From: Pseudomonas lini
GTDB lineage: Bacteria > Pseudomonadota > Gammaproteobacteria > Pseudomonadales > Pseudomonadaceae
Direction: 5' to 3'
DNA: 64,000 bases
NCBI RefSeq assembly: GCF_001042905.1
Contig: NZ_JYLB01000001.1
Span: 744,001-808,000 of the forward strand
Shown here piece by piece: positions 11,793 through 19,921 of the stretch (the first letter of the stretch is position 1; each line of letters begins with the position of its first letter). Position numbers and translations under genes: made by a program. Below the pieces are notes generated by a model that was given only the letters and a program-made list of their open reading frames with translations, made no database searches and was not told the DNA's origin.

Positions 11793-12719
11793 ATGACAGC
11801 GTGCAATCCGTTACAGGTTCAAGCGTTCAACACCGCCGACGTGGCCGAGCAAATCCGCGCCACACCGGGTTGGGTGCAGCACTATCAGCAGATGTCTCCG
11901 GGGCATTTTGCCGGGCGGGTGCGCTATCTGGACCTGCAAGGCGTAGAGATTTACGAGGAACAGATGAACACCCGCGTCGAGCAGAATTTCAGCGCCCCGG
12001 AAGGCGCGCTGGCGTTCTGTTTCGATCGCAGCGACAACTCGCTGTACGTGCTGAACGGTGAAAGCCGCAACATCTGGATCACCCCGGAGAACTACCAGGA
12101 GATCGCCGTGGTGTTCGGTCCGGAATTCGTTCAGCGGCATGGCCTGGACGTGGCGCGGCTCGAAGGTTTGTTCATGTCGCAGCTCAATTCAGGCCAGAAC
12201 GCACTGTTCAGCCGCTGGTTGAGTGGGACGTTGACGCGGCTGACGCAGACGCTGGATCCGCCGAGCAAAGAGGCGTTAACCCAGCAACTATTGGAGGACT
12301 GTTTGTACATCCTCGATAACGCTTGTGTGTGCCTGGATCGCGCAGGTTTGCAGCGTCGGGCGGAAGAGCGAACGATCATGAAGCGCGTCGCCGAATGGGC
12401 CGCCGATACACCGGAAGAAACCCTCAATTTGCTGGAGCTGTCCCAGGTGGCCGGGGTTTCGCTGCGTCAGTTGCAGCATGCGTTCAAGGCGTATACCGCA
12501 ATGACACCCACGCATTGGCTGCGCTTGCGTCGACTCAACAGTGCGCGCCGCGAATTGCTCAGGCGAACGGCCGGGGAAACGACGGTCGCGCAAGTGGCGA
12601 TGGATTGGTCGTTCTGGCATTTGGGGCGGTTTTCCAGCAGTTATCGGGCCTTGTTCCAGGAACTTCCCAGCCAAACGCTGGCCCGCAAACACTGTGGACC
12701 GTGTCGGAGGTCATCATGA
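11793..12719 (+). CDS. AraC-family transcriptional regulator
   Basis: 308-residue regulator. The C-terminal 100 residues carry the two helix-turn-helix motifs (LNLLELSQVAGVSLRQLQHAFKAY and the second ending VAQVAMDWSFWHLGRFSSSYR). The N-terminal half is an unclassified ligand domain resembling EutR/FeaR-type regulators. It is transcribed divergently from the PuuA-like gene across about 160 bases, so control of polyamine breakdown is the simplest role, but that is inference. Its stop overlaps the start of the next small gene. Confidence 0.87.
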   Translation: MTACNPLQVQAFNTADVAEQIRATPGWVQHYQQMSPGHFAGRVRYLDLQGVEIYEEQMNTRVEQNFSAPEGALAFCFDRSDNSLYVLNGESRNIWITPENYQEIAVVFGPEFVQRHGLDVARLEGLFMSQLNSGQNALFSRWLSGTLTRLTQTLDPPSKEALTQQLLEDCLYILDNACVCLDRAGLQRRAEERTIMKRVAEWAADTPEETLNLLELSQVAGVSLRQLQHAFKAYTAMTPTHWLRLRRLNSARRELLRRTAGETTVAQVAMDWSFWHLGRFSSSYRALFQELPSQTLARKHCGPCRRSS

Positions 12720-13036
12720 GTCGGTTATCGTCTTTCAGCCTGTGTGTCCTAATGTCGATGGTCTATACGCAGGTGCAAGCCGAAACGGTCGTGCCCTTGA
12801 ACGGGCAGAACTCGCAACAAGTCCAGCTGGATATAAGTGATTGCAGCAACGTCACGGCGAGCCAGAGCACCTCAAGCCCGCCACCCTCGGAGGGTGCTGC
12901 GGTGGATGCTGCTGCCGGGGCGCCGGATGCGGAGGTACGAGGACGTCAACATGACGAATTTTATGAGCCGGTCGAGGACGTGAAACAGCACTATCACGGC
13001 TGCCTGCAAGGACGGGGTTATCAGGTCACTCCGTGA
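12716..13036 (+). CDS. Small exported protein, shortened relative of the glycine-zipper protein at 48065-48520
   Basis: 106-residue exported protein with a signal peptide (cleavage near VQAE, about 22-23). The mature ends match the protein at 48065-48520: ETVxPLxGQ followed by DISxC near the N-terminus, then RGRQHDExYxxV and CxxxRGYQxTP at the C-terminus. The Gly/Ala-rich middle of that relative is replaced here by a short Ser/Pro/Ala linker. It starts with an ATGA overlap with the AraC gene, and its 3' end overlaps the convergent DUF2955 gene by 11 bases. Function unknown. Confidence 0.7.
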   Translation: MSRLSSFSLCVLMSMVYTQVQAETVVPLNGQNSQQVQLDISDCSNVTASQSTSSPPPSEGAAVDAAAGAPDAEVRGRQHDEFYEPVEDVKQHYHGCLQGRGYQVTP

Positions 13037-14075
13037 GCTGAGTGACGCCTGGATTGCGCTGCCGCCGATCGAGTAAATGAACCATCAGCAAGGCATAGAG
13101 CGTGAGGGCGATAAACAATCCCATGCGTACGACGAAGGCGGTATAGACGTCTTTCCCGGCAAGGCTGTCCTGAACCGATTGACCCAGCAGGATGATCAGT
13201 GTGATCAGGCTGTTGAGCCAGAACCCCGGGGTTTGTCGGGTCGGGCTCAGGGCATAGAGCTTGCGTGCCAACAGCAAGCCGAACAGGAGCATCCACAGAA
13301 AGAACATCCACAGGTGCACAAACAGGCTGAGCGCGCACCAGAACATAATAGCCAACAGCCCGCCCATGAAGGTCGAGCCGAGCAGTTCATGAGCAGCGTT
13401 GCGCGCCGTTGTCGTCGAACTCTGCTGACCAAGGCTGACCGCTTTCAAAATGATCGGCAGGTAGCTGGCCGGGTCGATCAGTGCCAACAGGAACGCCGGT
13501 ATAACAATCAGGGTCGCACGCAGTGCAACCCGGCCCACTTCCTGCGCAGGCAAAGCGCTGGCGGCGGGTGGAGAGGGGGCATTGGCCGGGTCGGGAAACA
13601 ACCAATGACTGAACGCCACGACGATGACGGCGAGGATCAAGCCCATGACCAAGGCACCAATGACCATCATCGCCAGATCGAAATCGGCAACGCCGGCCGA
13701 GGAAATCATGGTCAGGCCAATGATCAGGAAAGTCATGATCAAGGTGTTGCCGCCGCGCAGGCCAAAACCAAAGGCCAGGAACAAACTGACTCCAATCAGC
13801 AGCACGCCGGTAATCGGGTAATAACGCAGGATCGGAATCAACAACAGGCCGACACCAGTGGTTAACATCGCAGCCAGTGCGAGAATCAATCCGGCCTTGA
13901 ATGGCAAAGGCCGATTGAGCGAGGCCAATAGCAACACGGCGAGCACTGGCGAAATAAAGGGGATCGGCAGCGCCAGGCCGTAGCTGATGGCCAGGCACAG
14001 CGCCGTGCCGGTGGCGAGACGCAACGCCCGTTGAACACGAGGCGTGCGCTGAGTAGGCGCGCCCTTAATAGGCAT
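13026..14075 (-). CDS. DUF2955/FUSC-like inner-membrane efflux component
   Basis: 349-residue membrane protein with about ten hydrophobic segments in two groups and a short hydrophilic loop near 190-200, the pattern of DUF2955 (a relative of the AaeB/FUSC efflux family). It is the last gene of an operon with a membrane-fusion protein and an outer-membrane factor; its start overlaps the preceding gene by 11 bases. The set should form a tripartite pump, perhaps for aromatic acids as in AaeAB. Confidence 0.8.
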   Translation of the reverse strand: MPIKGAPTQRTPRVQRALRLATGTALCLAISYGLALPIPFISPVLAVLLLASLNRPLPFKAGLILALAAMLTTGVGLLLIPILRYYPITGVLLIGVSLFLAFGFGLRGGNTLIMTFLIIGLTMISSAGVADFDLAMMVIGALVMGLILAVIVVAFSHWLFPDPANAPSPPAASALPAQEVGRVALRATLIVIPAFLLALIDPASYLPIILKAVSLGQQSSTTTARNAAHELLGSTFMGGLLAIMFWCALSLFVHLWMFFLWMLLFGLLLARKLYALSPTRQTPGFWLNSLITLIILLGQSVQDSLAGKDVYTAFVVRMGLFIALTLYALLMVHLLDRRQRNPGVTQLTE

Positions 14076-15204
14076 AGCTCAGCCAGCTCATCAGCCCCAC
14101 AAACAATCGGCCGAGCAGATTCAGCGGATTGTCTTCGGTAGGAAACGCCATCACTTCAGCCTGCCCACCGGCACGGATGGCGCGACTGTCGAACAGCGTT
14201 TTCCTCGATTCCTCCGAAAACTCGATAATCACCGGAAAACGCTGGGCCGGACGCAGCCAGTCACGACTGTTCTGCACACTGGGGAGGCTGCCGGGCGCAG
14301 TGGTCTGCCCCACGCTGACGCCGTAGCCGACACTGCGCACACGGCCGTCGAAAACCTTTCCCGGCAGGGCATCCAGAACGATCGAAACAGGGGTGTCGAC
14401 CTCGACCAGGCCGAGGTTGTTTTCGGTCATGTCCGCGCTGATCCACACATCATGGATGGCAATCAGGGTCATGACCGGGCTGCCGGCAGTGGCGAACTGT
14501 CCGACATCGGTGCGCAGATCGGTAATCAGCCCCGCTGACCGTGCGCGTATCTGCGTGTTGGACAAGTCCAGTTCGGCTTTTGACAACGCCGTGGCAGCGC
14601 TACGCAACAGCGCGTTGTCGTCCTCGCTGCCGCCTTCCTGTTCCCGTGCCCGCTGGACTTCGGCATGGGCTGCGGCGACCTGACTGACGGCCTGTTCACG
14701 GCTGGCCCGAGACACCTCAAGCAGGCGCACGGAAATGGTGCCGGGGTCTTCGCGGTACAAACCTTCAAGACGCTGATTGTCCTGTCGCGCCTTGAGTTCA
14801 TTGGCCTGGGCGGCGCGCAAATTGGCTTGAGCCGAAGCAATACCGGCGGTGCTGGCACCGATCTGGCGGCGTGTGGACTCCAGGTCTGCGCGGGCGCGGT
14901 CGACGGCTATTTGATAGGGCTGCTGATCCACTTCAAACAACACATCGCCCGCTTTGACGTCCTGATTGTTGCGCACATTCACACGGATCACCCGACCGGC
15001 CACTTCGGATGCCACCGGAATGACAAAGGCGCCCACCCGAGCCTGTTGCGTATACGGCGTGAACCGGTCAGCCAACAAGTACCAGGCCAGGCTCAATACG
15101 ATCAGCAGCATCACCCATTTGATGCCCTTTTTTGCGGGATCGGCAGCAGGCTCTGGCGCCTTGGGGGAGGGTGCCTCAGTGGAGGGCGGCGAGGGTTCAG
15201 TCAT
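14065..15204 (-). CDS. HlyD/EmrA-type membrane-fusion protein
   Basis: 379-residue periplasmic adaptor. A Pro-rich cytoplasmic tail precedes one membrane helix (about 29-47, WVMLLIVLSLAWYLLADRF). A lipoyl half-motif (VNVRNNQDVKAGDVLFEVDQQPYQ), a long alpha-hairpin coiled coil rich in Ala/Arg/Gln and a beta-barrel segment (ISADMTENNLGLVEVDTPVSI) follow. It starts with an ATGA overlap at the end of the outer-membrane factor gene and links it to the inner-membrane component. Confidence 0.92.
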   Translation of the reverse strand: MTEPSPPSTEAPSPKAPEPAADPAKKGIKWVMLLIVLSLAWYLLADRFTPYTQQARVGAFVIPVASEVAGRVIRVNVRNNQDVKAGDVLFEVDQQPYQIAVDRARADLESTRRQIGASTAGIASAQANLRAAQANELKARQDNQRLEGLYREDPGTISVRLLEVSRASREQAVSQVAAAHAEVQRAREQEGGSEDDNALLRSAATALSKAELDLSNTQIRARSAGLITDLRTDVGQFATAGSPVMTLIAIHDVWISADMTENNLGLVEVDTPVSIVLDALPGKVFDGRVRSVGYGVSVGQTTAPGSLPSVQNSRDWLRPAQRFPVIIEFSEESRKTLFDSRAIRAGGQAEVMAFPTEDNPLNLLGRLFVGLMSWLSYAY

Positions 15205-16733
15205 CGGCTTTGACCTTCTGGCACAGGATAGGATGCTTGCGAAGGGGCCGGCTCATTCAGCAGGTTACCCCAGTCGGTGCGTTGTTCCATTTGCTGGCGA
15301 GTTTCTTGATCGACTGTCGTCTGGGCGCTGTACCAACCACCGCCAAGGGCTTTGTACAGGGCGATCAGGTTGCTCACCGCATTACTGCGGCTCAGCAGGT
15401 AGTTGTCCTGCTGTTCGAGCAATGCGCGTTGAGCATCCAGCACGCGCTGGAAGTCCGAGTAACCTTCCCGGTATTGAGTGCTGGCCAGGCTCAACGAACG
15501 CGCGGCGGCGATCTGTGCTTCACCCAGGATGCGCTCGCGCTCCAGTGATTTGATCAGACTGCCGGCGGCATCATCGGCCTCCCGTGCGGCCTGGCGGACT
15601 TTGTCGCGATAAACCTCAATCAGCTGCTGTAACCGCGCATCTTGTACACGCACGTTGTTGCTGATCTGGCCGTGGTCAAACAGGTTCCAGCGCAAACTGG
15701 GGCCGCCGATCAGGTCCAGGCTGTTGGAGGTGCCGCTCAACGTGTCGGTGGTCCAGACGATGCTGCCCAGCAAGGTCAGCGACGGATAGAAGTCGGTTTC
15801 CGCTACACCGATCAGTGCCGACTGGGCCGCGACATTGAGCTCGGCGGCGCGCACGTCCGGTCGACGCAACAACAGGTTGGCCGGCACGTCTTGCAGCACG
15901 GCTTGGTCCACCAGCGGGATCAGCCCTTCATTTTCGAGCAATTGGGGCAGGGCACTGGGTGGCCGGCCGATCAGCACGGCCAACGCGTTGCGGGTGCGCA
16001 GTACTTGCGCCTCAAAATCCGGAATGCTGCTCAAGGTGCCCAGGTATTGGGTCTTGGCTTGTTGCAAGTCGAGTTCGGCGCTCTGGCCACTGTTGAACAG
16101 TTTCTCGGTGATCTCAAAGTTGCGCTTCTGCTGTTGGGCGTTTTCGCGGGCAACGCGCAAACGCGCTTCGGTGGTGCGCAACGAAAAGTAGGTATCGGCC
16201 ACCTGAGCACGCAGCAGTACAAGTACGTCTTCATAGTTGGCTTGAGCCGCAAAGTAACTGGCATCGGATGACTCGATGGCTCGACTGAAACGCCCCCAGA
16301 AGTCCAGTTCCCAGCCAACGTCAAAGCCCGCGCTGTGTTGCCAGAAGTGGCTGTCTTGCGGGTTGTTGCCGCCGGACTGCTGGCGGTTGAAGTACAGGCT
16401 GTCGGCGCTGGCCTGTTGCAGTTGCGGATAGCGTCCGCTTTGCGCAATGCCCAACCGCGCACGGGCTTCCATGACGCGAAGGCCGGCAATTTTCAGGTCT
16501 GAATTGTGCGCGTCCGATTCGGCGATCAGCGCGTCGAGGACCGGGTCGGCGAACACTTGCCACCACTGGCGAAGGTCGGGATTCAGGCTTCGTTGGCTGG
16601 CCTGCTCAAGCGCGGGGCTGCTCCAGAGTTTTGTCCAGGCTTCGCCCGGGTGCTGAAAATCCGGCCCTAGACGGACACAACCGCCAAGGCCAAGGGCGAC
16701 CAATAGAAGCAGAGGACCTGAGCGCGTTAGCAT
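15201..16733 (-). CDS. NodT-family outer-membrane efflux lipoprotein
   Basis: 510-residue TolC-like channel lipoprotein. The lipobox ends at Cys19 (LGLGGC) and GPDFQHP follows, typical of OprM/NodT proteins. Two OEP repeats with long helices are seen (for example LGIAQSGRYPQLQQ and LRRPDVRAAELNVAAQSALIG). It is the first gene of the three-gene efflux operon. The C-terminal 40 residues (after GGGWYSAQ) form a polar tail usual for this group. Confidence 0.92.
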   Translation of the reverse strand: MLTRSGPLLLLVALGLGGCVRLGPDFQHPGEAWTKLWSSPALEQASQRSLNPDLRQWWQVFADPVLDALIAESDAHNSDLKIAGLRVMEARARLGIAQSGRYPQLQQASADSLYFNRQQSGGNNPQDSHFWQHSAGFDVGWELDFWGRFSRAIESSDASYFAAQANYEDVLVLLRAQVADTYFSLRTTEARLRVARENAQQQKRNFEITEKLFNSGQSAELDLQQAKTQYLGTLSSIPDFEAQVLRTRNALAVLIGRPPSALPQLLENEGLIPLVDQAVLQDVPANLLLRRPDVRAAELNVAAQSALIGVAETDFYPSLTLLGSIVWTTDTLSGTSNSLDLIGGPSLRWNLFDHGQISNNVRVQDARLQQLIEVYRDKVRQAAREADDAAGSLIKSLERERILGEAQIAAARSLSLASTQYREGYSDFQRVLDAQRALLEQQDNYLLSRSNAVSNLIALYKALGGGWYSAQTTVDQETRQQMEQRTDWGNLLNEPAPSQASYPVPEGQSR

Positions 16734-16927
16734 CGGTGCACTGATAGTAGATCTTGGGAAAACGTCATCCGAACATCCCTGGCATTGAAATGGCGTTGGT
16801 TACCGGTTCGCTTAGGTTAGTACAGCCCGGACAAATACAAGGTCATGTTGAATGATCATAGGATCGACCAACTGCTACGCTTCTGAAGATCTATTAATTG
16901 CGGCCAGAAAAGAAGGTTAAGAAGACC

Positions 16928-17452
16928 ATGAGCAACCCTCAGGATGACAATGTACCCAGCTCCACCGGATGGCGTTTCAAAGTGGGCATCGCGATTATCT
17001 GTTTGATGCTGGGATCGTGGCTGATGGTGCCTCTCGCTGCCGCGGCGGATGTATCAGGTTCAAAGATTGCGGCCCTGACCGGCGTTTTATTTATCAGTAA
17101 CAAAATTCTGTTGATTCTCGCGATTGCGATCATGGGCAAAGCCGGCTTTCAGCAACTCAAGCGCAGCCTGTTTGGTTATGTCTCCGCGCTTGCACCGGCG
17201 ACAGACGTGGAAGTAGGCCCGGCTCGCCATAGAATCGGTCTTGTAATGTTTTGCCTGCCGCTGATCTCGGCATTTCTCGAACCTTACATAGACACTCTTT
17301 GGCCGGGGCTGAGACCGAATCTCTGGCAGCTCCAGGCGCTGGGCGATGCCATGCTGATCGGCAGCTTTTTCGTACTTGGGGGAAATTTCTGGGACAAGGT
17401 ACGCGCGTTGTTTATTCGCACGGCACGTGTCGTTAATACGAGTGCGGTGTGA
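16928..17452 (+). CDS. Small multi-pass membrane protein of unknown function
   Basis: 174-residue protein with about four hydrophobic segments (near 19-40, 47-70, 105-125 and 135-155) separated by short loops. I do not recognise a named family with certainty; it resembles proteins annotated only as transporter-suffix membrane proteins. The ATG at 16928 follows an AGAAGGTTAAGAAG purine-rich ribosome-binding region. It converges on the response regulator gene, with only 7 bases between their stops. Confidence 0.65.
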   Translation: MSNPQDDNVPSSTGWRFKVGIAIICLMLGSWLMVPLAAAADVSGSKIAALTGVLFISNKILLILAIAIMGKAGFQQLKRSLFGYVSALAPATDVEVGPARHRIGLVMFCLPLISAFLEPYIDTLWPGLRPNLWQLQALGDAMLIGSFFVLGGNFWDKVRALFIRTARVVNTSAV

Positions 17453-17459
17453 ATCGCCT

Positions 17460-18101
17460 CTAGCGCGAAATGATCCCGTGATCGATCGCGTACTTTACGA
17501 GGGCCGCGGGTTTGTCGATGTTGAGCTTGCGACGGATGCTCAGGCGATGGGTTTCTACAGTCCGGACACTGATGTCCAGTTCGCGAGCCATTTCCTTGTT
17601 GTTCAGCCCCTGAGCCATTTTGTACAGCACCTGGCTTTCGCGCGGAGTCAGCTCGTTGTCGGTACTTTTATCGGCAATGAGCCGCTGTGCGATTTCGGCA
17701 CTGTAGAACGTCCCGCCACTGACAATGGCTTCGATCGCCGCAATGATTTCCCGTGAAGGCGCGTTCTTCAGCACATAGCCGCTGGCACCCGAGCGAACGG
17801 ACTCACTCACGTATTCATAGTTGTCATACATGCTCAGCACCAGCACCTTGAGCGACGGGTACTGACTGCGTAACAACCGCGTCAGCTCGAGGCCATTGAT
17901 GTCCTTCAGGCTGATGTCGACCAGCAACAGATCCGGCTGGCATCGTCCGACCATCTCGATGGCGTCGACGCCATTCTCGGCTTCTCCCACCACTTCCAGC
18001 TGCGCCATGACCGCCAGCAGCGATTTGATTCCGTCGCGGACCAGGGAGTGATCGTCGACCAGGGCGACGCGGATCGGGTAGGGCAGGTTCATCGCAGGCA
18101 T
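17460..18101 (-). CDS. LuxR/NarL-type response regulator, partner of the Cache kinase
   Basis: 213-residue regulator. The receiver domain has VALVDDHSLVRDG at the start, a phospho-acceptor Asp in LLLVDISL (about residue 59), and Thr/Ser and Lys (VLKNAPSREI) further on. The C-terminal HTH has LTPRESQVLYKMAQGLNNKEMA and VETHRLSIRRKLN. It follows the sensor kinase by 24 bases and should be its partner. An in-frame ATG at 18092 is an alternative start. Confidence 0.92.
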   Translation of the reverse strand: MPAMNLPYPIRVALVDDHSLVRDGIKSLLAVMAQLEVVGEAENGVDAIEMVGRCQPDLLLVDISLKDINGLELTRLLRSQYPSLKVLVLSMYDNYEYVSESVRSGASGYVLKNAPSREIIAAIEAIVSGGTFYSAEIAQRLIADKSTDNELTPRESQVLYKMAQGLNNKEMARELDISVRTVETHRLSIRRKLNIDKPAALVKYAIDHGIISR

Positions 18102-18125
18102 TCACTCTAATTGTTATGGGTTGAG

Positions 18126-19487
18126 TCAGCGTTCTGTACCGGGCAGTTTCATCGGCAGCAGCACGTCCAGCTCACTTCTTCCCGGCATCGATGTCAGGTC
18201 GAATCGACCGCCAAAATGCTCGACACGTTCACGGATGTTGCGCAGGCCAATGCCAGCGTGACTACGTTCGACCTGGGCGACGTTGAAACCGACACCGTCA
18301 TCGACCACCGTCAACCGTACGGACTTTTCACAGCCGTGCAGGGTAATGATGACGTTTTTTGCCTGTGCGTGGCGTTCGATATTGGTCAGGCCTTCTTGCA
18401 CGATGCGAAACAACGAGACGGCAGCGCCATCGACCAGGTGACAGTCGAATTCGTTATCGTCGAAGGTCACGACAAGACCGCTGCGCTGTTCGAATTCTGC
18501 GGCGAGTTGACCAATCGCCGCCGGCAGGCCGAGGGTGTCGAGCAGCGACGAGCGCAAGTCGTGAGAGAGGCTGCGAACCTCGCCAATCGCTTCCCCCAAG
18601 CGCTCCGTGGCGTCTCTTAAAATGCTTAAGCCCTTGTCTTGTCCATTCTCCAGCACATGGCTGGCCAGTTCGAACTGAAACTTGATAGACACCAGTAGCT
18701 GACTGATGCCGTCGTGCAGCTCTCGGGAAACCCGCGACCGTTCTTCCTCCTGCAAGCTGACGATGCGTTGAGTCAGGCGCTGGAGTTTCTTGTCGGCGAG
18801 GCGATGTTCGCTGACGTTCAGCGTCATGCCGCTGGCGAACACAAACAGCACCGCCACAAGGGCCACCGCGGCAATCGCCAGCATGGTTTTGCGAATGCCC
18901 TGTGCCACTTCGGCGCGTGCTTGTTGGGTGGCGTGTTCGACGTCTTCAAGGTAGATGCCGGTGCCGAGCATCCAGCCCCAACGATCCAGCATTACTACGT
19001 AGGCGAGCTTGTCGGTCACTTGGCCGGAAGAGGGTTTGTTCCAGGCGTAACGTTGAAAGCCTTCGCCGGATTGCGCACTTTTGAGCAACGCCTGGATCAC
19101 GGGTAAACCGTGAGGGTCGGTCATGTCCCACAGGTATTTGCCCACCAGCTCTGACTGGCGCGCGTGCATCAGACTGCGGCCCTCGCGGTCGTAGACGAAG
19201 AAGTAGCCGTTGATGCCAAAGCTGAGCTTGCGCAGTTCTTCGAGCACTTGTTGTTGCGCGCGCTCATCGCCCCGACCGTCGTCGTACAGCGGCGCGATCA
19301 GACTCTGCGCCATTTCGACGTAGTTTTTCAGTTCTGCGCGCTTACTGGCCAGAATGCTGTCTTCGATCAGTTGCGCCTGTTGATCACCCAGTTGGCGGTT
19401 CAGGGAAATCACCAGCGCGCAGATGACCGCGATCGCCAACACCAGCGGCAGAATCCCGAGCGCGACGATTTTGTGTTTGAGCTGCAT
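18126..19487 (-). CDS. Cache-domain sensor histidine kinase (HisKA_3 type)
   Basis: 453-residue membrane kinase. A helix at about 8-28, then a single periplasmic Cache domain (about 40-195, containing GINGYFFVYDREGRSLMH and DRWGWMLGTGIYLEDV), a second helix near 205-228, then a HisKA_3 domain with the phospho-His in RVSRELHDGISQLL and an ATPase domain (VDDGVGFN, GIGLRNIRERV). Cache domains of this type often sense small carboxylates. The ATG at 19487 with a GGAG site is preferred over the longer frame. cstA lies divergently upstream, suggesting control of pyruvate or peptide uptake (inference). Confidence 0.9.
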   Translation of the reverse strand: MQLKHKIVALGILPLVLAIAVICALVISLNRQLGDQQAQLIEDSILASKRAELKNYVEMAQSLIAPLYDDGRGDERAQQQVLEELRKLSFGINGYFFVYDREGRSLMHARQSELVGKYLWDMTDPHGLPVIQALLKSAQSGEGFQRYAWNKPSSGQVTDKLAYVVMLDRWGWMLGTGIYLEDVEHATQQARAEVAQGIRKTMLAIAAVALVAVLFVFASGMTLNVSEHRLADKKLQRLTQRIVSLQEEERSRVSRELHDGISQLLVSIKFQFELASHVLENGQDKGLSILRDATERLGEAIGEVRSLSHDLRSSLLDTLGLPAAIGQLAAEFEQRSGLVVTFDDNEFDCHLVDGAAVSLFRIVQEGLTNIERHAQAKNVIITLHGCEKSVRLTVVDDGVGFNVAQVERSHAGIGLRNIRERVEHFGGRFDLTSMPGRSELDVLLPMKLPGTER

Positions 19488-19603
19488 CTCTACTCCTGGC
19501 CAGACCGATGGAAGGCGAAGGCCCGGCATCATATGCCAAAGATACGTGCCTCCAGTAGCAGTGCTGGACGGAATGACCTGCGGCCGTCATGAAACGCAAA
19601 AAA

Positions 19604-19744
19604 CTGTGGGAGCGGGCTGTGGCGAGGGGGCTTGCCCCCGTTTGAGTGCGTAGCACTCACAAGATATTTGGTACATCAGAGATTTTTTGGGGCTGCTTCG
19701 CAGCCCAACGGGGGCAAGCCCCCTCGCCACGCCCGCTCCCACAG
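19604..19744. repeat. Nested REP-type palindromic element
   Basis: A 141-base structure. Outer arms CTGTGGGAGCGGGC and GCCCGCTCCCACAG are followed inward by TGGCGAGGGGGCTTGCCCCC and its complement, then by two small internal hairpins (TGAGTGC-gta-GCACTCA at 19643-19659 and GGGCTGC-ttc-GCAGCCC at 19690-19706). It lies between the sensor kinase and cstA. Confidence 0.88.
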
Positions 19745-19774
19745 GTTTTGCATTTCAACGGACGGATCAGCGGT

Positions 19775-19808
19775 GTCTACGTAGAACTACGTAGACGCCA
19801 CGTACGTA
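19775..19808. promoter_or_regulatory. TACGTA repeat cluster, candidate operator for cstA
   Basis: A perfect 10-base inverted repeat (GTCTACGTAG-aa-CTACGTAGAC, 19775-19796) contains two TACGTA hexamers exactly 10 bases apart, and a third lies at 19803-19808. The cluster is 114-147 bases upstream of the cstA start. One-turn spacing of palindromic half-sites suits a dimeric LuxR-type response regulator such as the one encoded next door. The assignment is inference. Confidence 0.5.
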
Positions 19809-19921
19809 GTAACGCGGATTTATTTGTCGACAGCATGGGCGGATATTGGGCCCGCTCCGCAATGCGGACACAATTATAATAATTACCGCCGCAGCCACTG
19901 GTTGTCGGCAGGAGACACGCT

